Assembly: GCA_041476585.1 (NCBI GenBank)
Contig: JBGOTT010000025.1
Coordinates: 1-23,192 of the forward strand
Length of the DNA: 23,192 nt
Reading direction: 5' to 3'
Source: JADGRQ01 sp041476585
GTDB lineage: Bacteria; Pseudomonadota; Gammaproteobacteria; Burkholderiales; SG8-39
Shown here: positions 14,268 to 20,464 of the stretch, one piece after another
Layout of the letters: each line of letters opens with the position of its first letter
How positions within the stretch are numbered: position 1 is the stretch's first letter
Notes under the pieces: generated by a model
Databases searched by the model: none
Told to the model about the DNA's origin: nothing
What the model saw: only the letters and a program-made list of their open reading frames with translations
Translations under genes and position numbers: made by a program

Positions 14268-14344
14268 TGGTGGCGAATCAGGGACTCGAACCCCGGACAC
14301 ACGGATTATGATTCCGCTGCTCTAACCAGCTGAGCTAATTCGCC
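14268..14344 (-). tRNA. tRNA with CAU anticodon, probably elongator tRNA-Met
   Basis: A 77-base cloverleaf including an encoded CCA (14268-14270 on this strand). Acceptor stem GGCGAAT/ATTCGCC with discriminator A; D stem GCTC/GAGC with a 9-base loop containing GG; anticodon stem GCGGA/TCCGT with loop ATCATAA; 5-base variable region; T stem CGGGG/CCCTG with TTCGAGT loop. The anticodon bases are 14308-14310. CAU is read by initiator Met, elongator Met and lysidine-modified Ile2. A paired first acceptor base pair (G1-C72) excludes a typical initiator. The acceptor stem lacks the C4-G69/C5-G68 pairs that E. coli TilS prefers, so elongator Met is favoured. It has its own promoter candidate upstream. 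Confidence 0.93.
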
Positions 14345-14382
14345 AAGTCGGGCATGGGTGCCGGACGCGCCGGCGGGGGCGA

Positions 14383-14412
14383 ATTGTCGCCTTTTCGGCC
14401 CTTGCAGGTCAA
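14383..14412 (-). promoter_or_regulatory. tRNA promoter candidate
   Basis: Reading the minus strand, TTGACC (14412-14407) and GACAAT (14388-14383) are separated by 18 bases, about 38 bases before the mature tRNA 5' end. The stretch immediately after the -10 is CGCCCCCGCC-like, a very GC-rich discriminator, which is typical of growth-rate/ppGpp-controlled stable RNA promoters. It lies back to back with the ubiH-like promoter. Confidence 0.6.
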
Positions 14413-14430
14413 GGTGCGCCGCGCGGGCGC

Positions 14431-14442
14431 TAGAATCCCACG
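14431..14442 (+). promoter_or_regulatory. -10 element of a probable leaderless promoter for the UbiH-like gene
   Basis: TAGAAT at 14431-14436 sits exactly six bases before the ATG at 14443, so a normal start site about seven bases downstream of the -10 would fall on the A of the ATG. No ribosome site is present. The 13 bases GCGCTAGAATCCC (14427-14439) recur upstream of rpe. No good -35 is visible. Confidence 0.5.
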
Positions 14443-15612
14443 ATGGAGCACGATGTCATCGTCGTCGGCGGCGGGCTGATCGGTGCGAGCTTCGCGCGCG
14501 CCGCGCGCGGGCGCAGAGTCGCACTGGTCGAGCCGGCGCAACGTACTGTGCACACCGGAGCGGATGCGCCCAAAGGGTTCGATGCGCGGGTCTACGCGCT
14601 GAGCCCGGGCAGCGTGGCGTTTCTCGAGGAAATAAAAGTATGGCAGGCGATTGCACCCGCGCGCAAGACGCCGGTGCGCGCGATGCGCGTGCGTGGCGAC
14701 GACGGTGCCGCTCGCCTCGAGTTCGATGCGTACGACGCCGGTGTGCCCGAACTCGCGTGGATCGTCGAGGACCGCGAGTTGCAGAACGCGCTGTGGCGCG
14801 GTCTCGGCGCGCAGGACGAGTTCGAGCACTGCTCCGGTGCTGTCTGCGCAAGCCTGGCGGTGGATGCCGATGGTGCGCGTCTGGCGCTGGCCGACGGGCG
14901 CCGCCTTTCGGCGCGTCTCGTGGTAGGCGCCGACGGCGCGCGATCGTTCGTGCGCGGCGCGGCCGGCCTCGCGGCCGGCGAGCGCAGCTACGGCCAGACG
15001 GCGGTGGTGGCCAATTTCACCTGCGCGCGGGCGCACGGCAACGTCGCGTACCAGTGGTTTCAGGCAGGGCCGGTGCTCGCGTTGCTGCCGTTGCCGGGCG
15101 ATCGAGTATCGATGGTCTGGTCGGTGGGGGATGCGCGTGCGGCGGAACTGATGGCCGCGACGCCGGAGCAACTCGCGCGCGAGGTCGAGGAAGCCTCGCG
15201 CGGCGAGCTCGGCACGCTCGAAACAATCACTGCGCCGCAGGCCTTTGCGTTGCGCTGCGTGGTTGCGGCGCGGGTGGTCGCGCCGCGCATCGCGCTGATC
15301 GGGGACGCGGCGCACGTGATCCACCCGCTTGCGGGGCAGGGCGCCAATCTCGGGTTTCAGGATGCGCGCGAGCTCGCGGCGGTGCTCGCCTCAGGCGCGC
15401 CGCTGCGCGACGTGGGCGACCTGCGCCTGTTGCGCCGCTACGAGCGCTCGCGCCGCGAGGCGGTTCTCACGATGCGTGCCACGGTGAACGGCCTGTTTGG
15501 ACTGTTTGCTGCCGAAAGCGCGCCGCTACGCGGCGTGCGCAATCTCGGATTGAACCTCACCGGCCGCCTGCCTGTCCTAAGAAACGTCCTGGCGCGCCAC
15601 GCGCTGGCCTGA
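14443..15612 (+). CDS. UbiH/UbiF/VisC-family FAD-dependent monooxygenase
   Basis: Flavoprotein hydroxylase of the UbiH/COQ6 group, which hydroxylates the ubiquinone ring on the cytoplasmic side of the inner membrane. It has 389 residues. The Rossmann motif is VGGGLIGASFARAARG (5-20); the DARVYALSPGS ring-hydroxylase motif follows near 46. GADGARSF is the DG motif, near 165. LIGDAAHVIHPLAGQG (from about 286) plus ANLGFQDARELA is the diagnostic UbiH-family FAD/ribityl motif. The position hydroxylated (C1, C5 or C6) cannot be assigned from the sequence; betaproteobacteria often have one or two broad-range members (UbiM, UbiL or UbiH). The ATG at 14443 seems leaderless. dsbC follows after 12 bases and is probably co-transcribed. 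Confidence 0.9.
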   Translation: MEHDVIVVGGGLIGASFARAARGRRVALVEPAQRTVHTGADAPKGFDARVYALSPGSVAFLEEIKVWQAIAPARKTPVRAMRVRGDDGAARLEFDAYDAGVPELAWIVEDRELQNALWRGLGAQDEFEHCSGAVCASLAVDADGARLALADGRRLSARLVVGADGARSFVRGAAGLAAGERSYGQTAVVANFTCARAHGNVAYQWFQAGPVLALLPLPGDRVSMVWSVGDARAAELMAATPEQLAREVEEASRGELGTLETITAPQAFALRCVVAARVVAPRIALIGDAAHVIHPLAGQGANLGFQDARELAAVLASGAPLRDVGDLRLLRRYERSRREAVLTMRATVNGLFGLFAAESAPLRGVRNLGLNLTGRLPVLRNVLARHALA

Positions 15613-15624
15613 AGCGGAGTGTCG

Positions 15625-16356
15625 ATGCGCAAAACCTGCATGCTGCTTGCCCTGCTGTGCGCCGCCACGGGCGCTGCGGCGGCCGACGAGAACCTCATCC
15701 GCAGGACGATCGAAGCCAAGCTCGACGGTGCCCGCGTGGAGGGCATACAGCCTGCGCCCATGGCGGGCTGGTACGAGGTCCGGTTCCGCACGCCGGACGG
15801 CGTTCGCGTCATCTACACCGATGAGAAGGCGACCTACCTCATCGCCGGCAACATATTCGAGCTCAGATCCGACCGCGACCTCACCGAGGAGCGCCTGCGC
15901 ACGCTGAATGCGATCGACTTCAAGGCCCTGCCGCTTGATCTGGCGGTCAAGGTGCAGCGCGGCAACGGCAAGCGGGTGATGGCGATGTTCTCCGACCCGT
16001 ACTGCCCGGCGTGCCGCAGTTTCGAGCGCGAGCTGGTGCAGGTGAGCGACGTCACCATCTACGTGTTCATGTTTCCGGTGATCCGGCCGGAGAACGCGGA
16101 TCAATCGCGCAGCGTCTGGTGCTCGGAGGACCGCTCGAAAGCCTGGCTCGACCTCGCGCTGCGCGGCAGACCGCCGGTAGCGAAGGCGACCTGCGACAAC
16201 CCGGTGGACAAGGTGCTCAGCCTCGGCCGCTCGCTCAACGTCGGAAGCACCCCGACGCTGATCCTCGCTAACGGCGTGCGCTACAAGGGCGGGATGTCTG
16301 CCGACGTGCTGCGCTCCGCGCTCGACGAAGCTTCACGCACCGCACCGGCAAAGTAG
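15625..16356 (+). CDS. dsbC: Thiol:disulfide interchange protein DsbC
   Basis: Periplasmic disulfide isomerase of the DsbC/DsbG type, kept reduced by DsbD. It has 243 residues: a signal peptide (residues 1-20, cleaved after AAA), an N-terminal dimerisation domain (about 21-80) and a thioredoxin domain. The active site is C127-P-A-C130 (FSDPYCPACRSFE), with CPAC instead of the CGYC of E. coli DsbC. The cis-Pro loop is GSTPTLIL, and a second cysteine pair (about C166 and C190) matches the structural disulfide of DsbC. ATG 15625 is chosen over the upstream in-frame GTG 15619 because GGAG (15616-15619) sits five bases before it. It converges on mltA with five bases between stops and no visible terminator. 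Confidence 0.92.
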   Translation: MRKTCMLLALLCAATGAAAADENLIRRTIEAKLDGARVEGIQPAPMAGWYEVRFRTPDGVRVIYTDEKATYLIAGNIFELRSDRDLTEERLRTLNAIDFKALPLDLAVKVQRGNGKRVMAMFSDPYCPACRSFERELVQVSDVTIYVFMFPVIRPENADQSRSVWCSEDRSKAWLDLALRGRPPVAKATCDNPVDKVLSLGRSLNVGSTPTLILANGVRYKGGMSADVLRSALDEASRTAPAK

Positions 16357-16361
16357 TCCCG

Positions 16362-17603
16362 CTACTGCGCGGGCAGCGGCTCGCCGCGCGGCCACACCAG
16401 CCACATTGCCCCGCGCTGGCGCATGCGCCCGGCCTGCGCGCCCGCCTCCGCACCGCTGCCCCAGAAAAAATCGGCGCGCACGGCGCCGCGGATCGCACCG
16501 CCGGTGTCCTGCGCGATCACGAGCTTTTCCAGTTTGCGTTCGCTCAAGGGGGAGGTCGTGGCGAGGAACACGGGCGATCCCAGCGGAACGTAGCGCGGGT
16601 CGACCGCGATGCTGAATTCGGCCCTGAGCGCGACACCCGCCGCGCCGGGCGGGCCATCCGCGGCGAGCGCGCTCGCGCTTGCATCCGGCGCAGGCAACTC
16701 ACGAAAAAAAACGTAGCTCGGGTTGTGGTCGAGCGCGGCGCGCAGTTTGTCAGGATTGGCTTCGGCCCAGGCCTTGATCGCCTGCATCGACGACTGCTCG
16801 AATTTCAACTCCCCGCGATCGATCAGGTACCTGCCGAGCGATCTATATGGATGCCCGTTCTGGTCGGCATAGCCGATGCGGATGCGCGCGCCTGAGTCCA
16901 GTTCGAGCTGGCCCGAGCCCTGGACCTGCAGGAAGAACAACTCGACCGGATCGGCCACCCAGGCGATGATCGGAGCGTCGACGCGTCGGCCCGGCGCCTC
17001 GATTTCCGCGCGCTCGTAGTACGGAACGACACGCCGCCCGTCGAGGCGCCCGCGCAGGCGCAGGTTGTTCAGTTCCGGATGCAGGATGGCGAGATCGACC
17101 ACGATCAAGTCTTCCGGAACGCCATACACCGGGTAGCGAAAGGCGCCGGACGCCGCGCGGCTGCCGCGCAGGATCGGCTCGTAGTAGCCGGTGACGAGCC
17201 CGTCGCGCGATCCATCCGGGGCGACGATGCGGTAGGGCGCGAAGCGCGCCTCGAAGAATGCTCGCACATCCGCTTCATCGGTGTTCGACAGGACGGCTGC
17301 GGCGTCGCAGGCGGCGCGCCAGCGCGCCGCCTGCAGACGCCGGCAACTCGACGCGAACGCACGCAGTGCGGGCAGCTGTGGCGCGTTGTTCCAACCGGGC
17401 AGGTCGCGCCAGTCGGAAAGCTCGTAGCTCGCGGCGCTTGGCGGTGGCTTGAGCGGCGCGCAGGGCGCCTCCGCGGGGCAGGGCGGACAGCTCACCGGGC
17501 ACGCGGCCTGCGGCGCGGGCGCCGGCTTGAGCGGCGCGCACGCGGCGAGCGCCAGGCAGGCGCACAGTAGAATGCGACGCGCCGAATTTGTCCGCAGGGT
17601 CAA
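16362..17603 (-). CDS. mltA: Membrane-bound lytic murein transglycosylase A (lipoprotein)
   Basis: MltA cleaves the MurNAc-GlcNAc bond of peptidoglycan with anhydro-MurNAc formation, at the inner face of the outer membrane. From TTG 17601-17603 the product is 413 residues with a lipobox (CLALAAC, lipidated Cys22). The next 35 residues are Pro-rich with four more Cys and a repeated APLKP. The MltA domain follows (TGYYEPILRGSR, then FFLQVQGSGQLELDSG). The C-terminal 3D region has VIAQDTGGAIRGAVRADFF with the catalytic Asp, then the GSGAEAGAQAGRM stretch. The open frame extends to 17699 but carries no signal-like sequence there, and the TTG is the only start that places the lipobox correctly. 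The microprotein starts 13 bases away on the other strand. A perfect 13-bp palindrome lies at 17307-17334. Confidence 0.93.
   Translation of the reverse strand: MTLRTNSARRILLCACLALAACAPLKPAPAPQAACPVSCPPCPAEAPCAPLKPPPSAASYELSDWRDLPGWNNAPQLPALRAFASSCRRLQAARWRAACDAAAVLSNTDEADVRAFFEARFAPYRIVAPDGSRDGLVTGYYEPILRGSRAASGAFRYPVYGVPEDLIVVDLAILHPELNNLRLRGRLDGRRVVPYYERAEIEAPGRRVDAPIIAWVADPVELFFLQVQGSGQLELDSGARIRIGYADQNGHPYRSLGRYLIDRGELKFEQSSMQAIKAWAEANPDKLRAALDHNPSYVFFRELPAPDASASALAADGPPGAAGVALRAEFSIAVDPRYVPLGSPVFLATTSPLSERKLEKLVIAQDTGGAIRGAVRADFFWGSGAEAGAQAGRMRQRGAMWLVWPRGEPLPAQ
17307..17334 (-). other. Perfect 13-bp palindrome inside mltA
   Basis: GCAGGCGGCGCGC (17307-17319) and GCGCGCCGCCTGC (17322-17334) are exact reverse complements around a 2-base centre, CA. 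It encodes the QAARWRAAC stretch on the minus strand. It has no T-run. It shares the 12-mer GCGCCAGCGCGC with the hairpin at 2317 in fic. Confidence 0.65.
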
Positions 17604-17616
17604 CAGGCCAACGCCG

Positions 17617-17715
17617 ATGTGGTTCGTTCTTCTCGAAATGGGGGTCGCACTCGGGCTGCTGATCCTGATTGTCTGGTGGACCTCGCCTAAAAAACGCAAA
17701 CCCGGCGACGAATAG
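17617..17715 (+). CDS. 32-residue single-pass membrane microprotein between mltA and apaG
   Basis: ATG 17617 opens a 32-residue frame ending TAG 17713-17715. It reads MWFVLLEMG, then a hydrophobic VALGLLILIVWW helix, then TSPKKRKPGDE. This is one transmembrane helix (about residues 2-22) followed by a positively charged tail, which predicts N-out, C-in topology by the positive-inside rule. Codon use is ordinary for the genome. Its stop abuts the apaG stop on the other strand with no gap, and its ATG is 13 bases from the divergent mltA TTG. A TAGAAT at 17568-17573 could be its -10, placing the promoter inside mltA. The ribosome site (AGG at 17604-17606) is weak. I do not recognise a named family. 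Function unknown; a regulator or partner of a membrane complex is possible. Confidence 0.68.
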   Translation: MWFVLLEMGVALGLLILIVWWTSPKKRKPGDE

Positions 17716-18099
17716 TCAATGCAGGACGCGTGGCACCGAGAGCGTGAACTCGGGGATCATGGCTTCGAAACGCGTTCCGTCTTCGGCCACCATCTGGTAG
17801 CTGCCGCGCATCGTGCCCACCGGCGTGGAGAGCGCCGTTCCGCTGGTGTATTGGTGGCTCTCGCCCGGCCGCAGCACCGGCTGCGCGCCGACCACCCCCA
17901 GCCCGCGCACCTCCTGCACCTGCCCCTGCGCGTCGGTGATGATCCAGTGCCGGCTGATCAACTGGGCCGTAACGCTGCCGGTATTGCGGATCGTGATCGT
18001 ATACGAGAACACGAAGTGCTCGGCACTTTCGTCGGACTGGTCCCTCAGGTATTGGGTGGCCGCGCTGACCGAAATGTCGTGACGTTTTTCCTGCGCCAT
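17716..18099 (-). CDS. apaG: ApaG domain protein (Co2+/Mg2+ efflux protein ApaG)
   Basis: A 127-residue ApaG/DUF525 protein with a fibronectin-III-like beta fold, named for mild cation-efflux effects in Salmonella and often linked to the apaH/ksgA region in enterics; here it sits beside rpe. Conserved blocks are HFVFSYTITIRNTGSVTAQL, the RHWIITDAQGQVQEVRG strand pair, GVVGAQPVLRPGESHQYTSG with the diphosphate-binding-like G-rich turn, and PVGTMRGSYQMVAEDG. The length is standard. A TAGAAT (18111-18106 on this strand) ends six bases before the ATG, so the message looks leaderless. The rpe promoter lies back to back. The stop abuts the microprotein stop. Confidence 0.95.
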   Translation of the reverse strand: MAQEKRHDISVSAATQYLRDQSDESAEHFVFSYTITIRNTGSVTAQLISRHWIITDAQGQVQEVRGLGVVGAQPVLRPGESHQYTSGTALSTPVGTMRGSYQMVAEDGTRFEAMIPEFTLSVPRVLH

Positions 18100-18105
18100 A
18101 TGCGC

Positions 18106-18111
18106 ATTCTA
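18106..18111 (-). promoter_or_regulatory. -10 element of a probable leaderless apaG promoter
   Basis: TAGAAT on the minus strand lies six bases upstream of the apaG ATG (18099), the same geometry as before the UbiH-like gene. No Shine-Dalgarno sequence fits in the remaining space. No convincing -35 is seen. Confidence 0.5.
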
Positions 18112-18132
18112 GATCGGGCGCGCATTTTTGGC

Positions 18133-18160
18133 TGGCGGGGGTGCGCTAGAATCCCCGCCA
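18133..18160 (+). promoter_or_regulatory. rpe -10 element framed by an 8-bp inverted repeat
   Basis: TAGAAT (18147-18152) is a -10 candidate 32 bases before the rpe ATG. It is bracketed by TGGCGGGG (18133-18140) and CCCCGCCA (18153-18160), perfect inverted 8-mers with a 12-base spacer. The -10 core GCGCTAGAATCCC (18143-18155) is identical to that of the UbiH-like gene. The palindrome may be an operator or only GC-rich symmetry. Confidence 0.45.
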
Positions 18161-18184
18161 AGCGCAATTCGCAACGGGGAGCCC

Positions 18185-18853
18185 ATGACCTTTCGCATCG
18201 CGCCGAGCATCCTGTCCGCGGATTTCGCCCGGCTCGGCGAAGAAGTGCGCGCGGTGCTGGCCGCCGGCGCCGACCTGATCCACTTCGACGTGATGGACAA
18301 CCATTACGTGCCCAACCTCAGCTTCGGGCCGCTGGTGTGCGAGGCATTGCGGCCCCACGTGAAGGCGCCGATCGACGTGCACCTGATGGTCAGGCCGGTG
18401 GACCGCATCGTGCCGGATTTCGCCAAGGCGGGCGCCGACATCATCAGCTTCCACCCGGAGGCCTCCGAGCACGTCGACCGTACCCTCGGGTTGATACGCG
18501 AACATGGTTGCAGGGCCGGATTGGTCCTCAATCCGGCCACGCCGCTCGCCTGTCTCGACTACACGCTCGACAAACTCGATCTGGTGCTGGTGATGTCGGT
18601 GAATCCCGGTTTCGGCGGCCAGAAATTCATCCCCGGGGCGCTCGACAAAGTTCGCGCGGTGCGCCAGCGCATCGACCAGTCGGGGCGTGACATCTGGCTG
18701 GAAGTCGATGGCGGGGTGAAAAGCGAGAACATCGCCGAGATTGCGCGCGCCGGAGCCGACACCTTCGTCTGCGGATCGGCGATCTTCGGCGCGCGCGACT
18801 ACGCTGCGACCATCAAAGCGATGCGGCAGGCGCTTGCGCGCAGCGCTGCTTGA
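18185..18853 (+). CDS. rpe: Ribulose-phosphate 3-epimerase
   Basis: Rpe interconverts D-ribulose 5-phosphate and D-xylulose 5-phosphate in the pentose phosphate and Calvin cycles. It has 222 residues and a TIM-barrel fold. Motifs: APSILSADFARLGEE at the N-terminus; HFDVMDNHYVPNLSFGP with the metal-binding His and the catalytic Asp; DVHLMVRPVDR; NPATPL; VLVMSVNPGFGGQKF; EVDGGVKSENI with the second catalytic Asp; GADTFVCGSAIFG phosphate-binding loop at the end. The ATG at 18185 has GGGGAG (18175-18180) at good spacing; an upstream in-frame extension crosses the promoter and is rejected. trpE follows after 60 bases; the phosphoglycolate phosphatase gene often found between them is missing. Confidence 0.97.
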   Translation: MTFRIAPSILSADFARLGEEVRAVLAAGADLIHFDVMDNHYVPNLSFGPLVCEALRPHVKAPIDVHLMVRPVDRIVPDFAKAGADIISFHPEASEHVDRTLGLIREHGCRAGLVLNPATPLACLDYTLDKLDLVLVMSVNPGFGGQKFIPGALDKVRAVRQRIDQSGRDIWLEVDGGVKSENIAEIARAGADTFVCGSAIFGARDYAATIKAMRQALARSAA

Positions 18854-18913
18854 TATAGTCGAATCGCTGCTCACGCCGCACAACTTCCCGCGATCTGAAC
18901 GTGACTGAGGGCC

Positions 18914-20383
18914 ATGACTGAGCTCGAATTCGAGCAACTGGCCCGCCAGGGCTACAACCGCATCCCGGTGGTGGCCGAGATCCGCGCCGATCTCGACACG
19001 CCGGTTGCGCTTTACCTGAAGCTCGCCCAGCGGCCGTATTCCTATCTGCTCGAGTCGGTGGTCGGCGGCGAGCGCTTCGGCCGCTACTCGTACATCGGCC
19101 TGCCGTGCGCCGAACGCATCGAGGGGCGCGGCAGCCGGCTGCTCATCGTGCGGCGCGGCGCCGACGGCGAGGAGACGATCGAGCGCGTCGCCGAAACCGA
19201 CCCGTTCGCGTTCGTGCGCGAGTATCTGGCGCAGTTTCGCGCCGCTCCCCTCGAACGCCTGCCGCGCTTCGCGGGCGGGCTGGTCGGATACTTCGGTTAC
19301 GAAACGGTGCGATTCATCGAACAGCGTCTCGCCCACGTCGAGAAACCCGATCTGCTCGGTTTGCCCGACGTGCTGTTGCTGCGCTCGGAAGAACTCGCGG
19401 TGGTGGACAACGTGCTCGGCAAGCTTTACCTCGTCGTCTACGCCGACCCGCGCCACGGCGACGCGCTGCGCGCCGCGCGCAAGCGCCTGGCCGAGCTGCA
19501 ACACCAGCTCGACCGGCCGATCCATGGCGCGGGACGCAGTTACCCGGCGCCGGGGCCGGAGCGCTCGAGCTTCACGCGCGAAGCGTTCATCGACGCGGTA
19601 TTGCGCACCAAGGAGTACATATTCGCGGGCGACGCAATGCAGATCCAAATCTCGCAGCGCTTTTCGCGCCGCTTTGCCGCGCCGCCGTTTGCGCTGTATC
19701 GCGCGCTGCGCGGCCTCAATCCGTCGCCGTACATGTTCTACATGGACCTGGGCGATCATCACGTCGTCGGCGCATCGCCCGAGATCCTGGTGCGGCTCGA
19801 GGGTGACAGCGTGACGTTGCGCCCGATTGCGGGGACGCGCCCGCGCGGCAAGACCTATGCCGAGGACCAGGCGAGGGCCGCCGAACTGCTGGCCGATCCG
19901 AAGGAACGCGCCGAGCACGTGATGTTGATCGATCTGGGCAGGAACGACCTCGGACGCGTGGCGAAGACCGGCAGCGTGAAAGTGACCGAGACGATGGTGA
20001 TCGAACGCTACTCGCACGTCATGCACATCGTGTCGAACTGTGAAGGCAGGCTCGCAGACGGGCTCGACGCCTGCGACGTGCTCAAGGCGACTTTCCCGGC
20101 GGGCACCGTTTCCGGGGCGCCGAAGGTGCGCGCGATGGAGATCATCGCCGAGATGGAGCCGGTGAAGCGCGGCCTGTACAGCGGCGCGCTCGGCTACCTC
20201 GGGTTCAACGGCGACATGGACCTCGCCATCGCGATCCGCACCGGCGTGGTAAAGGACGGCACGCTGCATGTGCAGGCAGCGGCGGGAATCGTTGCCGATT
20301 CGGATCCGGCGGCGGAGTATGAGGAGACCCTGCACAAGGCGCGCGCGCTGATGCGCGCAGCCGAAATTGCCGCCGGCGAGTGA
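18914..20383 (+). CDS. trpE: Anthranilate synthase component I
   Basis: TrpE makes anthranilate from chorismate using ammonia supplied by the TrpG glutaminase, the first committed step to tryptophan. It has 489 residues. The feedback-binding LLES motif is at 45-48, in YSYLLESVVGG. The chorismate-binding half has the PSPYMFYMDLGDHHVVGASPE region, RPIAGTRPRGK, LIDLGRNDLGRV, then TFPAGTVSGAPKVRAMEII, and YSGALGYLGFNGDMDLAIAIRT. Retention of LLES predicts Trp inhibition. A TATAGT at 18854-18859, over the rpe end, is a possible -10. A TGACTGAG direct repeat (18902-18909, 18915-18922) spans the start. No Trp-codon leader peptide is visible. trpG, trpD and trpC are not downstream, so the pathway genes are split in this genome. 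Confidence 0.95.
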   Translation: MTELEFEQLARQGYNRIPVVAEIRADLDTPVALYLKLAQRPYSYLLESVVGGERFGRYSYIGLPCAERIEGRGSRLLIVRRGADGEETIERVAETDPFAFVREYLAQFRAAPLERLPRFAGGLVGYFGYETVRFIEQRLAHVEKPDLLGLPDVLLLRSEELAVVDNVLGKLYLVVYADPRHGDALRAARKRLAELQHQLDRPIHGAGRSYPAPGPERSSFTREAFIDAVLRTKEYIFAGDAMQIQISQRFSRRFAAPPFALYRALRGLNPSPYMFYMDLGDHHVVGASPEILVRLEGDSVTLRPIAGTRPRGKTYAEDQARAAELLADPKERAEHVMLIDLGRNDLGRVAKTGSVKVTETMVIERYSHVMHIVSNCEGRLADGLDACDVLKATFPAGTVSGAPKVRAMEIIAEMEPVKRGLYSGALGYLGFNGDMDLAIAIRTGVVKDGTLHVQAAAGIVADSDPAAEYEETLHKARALMRAAEIAAGE

Positions 20384-20460
20384 GCCGTCGGAGGCAGTTA
20401 GGGAAGCGCCCCGGGACGCGCCGCGCAACGCAGCGTAGCGTAGCGGCATCGGCCGACGGC
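20384..20460. terminator. Structured convergent intergenic region between trpE and the SIMPL gene
   Basis: GCCGTCGG (20384-20391) and CCGACGGC (20453-20460) are perfect 8-mers that could pair around a 61-base GC-rich loop. The loop has a partial tandem repeat, AGCGTAGCGTAGCGG (20432-20446). It lies between the two convergent stop codons, where a bidirectional terminator is expected, but there is no T-run on either side. Evidence is structural only. Confidence 0.3.
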
Positions 20461-20464
20461 GAGG

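Noticed and set aside
17604..17699. Extended N-terminus of MltA starting at 17699
   Set aside because: The extra residues have no signal features and overlap the microprotein. The lipobox position requires the TTG at 17603.
18854..18913. Possible trp attenuation leader before trpE
   Set aside because: There are no tandem Trp codons and no competing hairpins or T-run in the 60-base interval.
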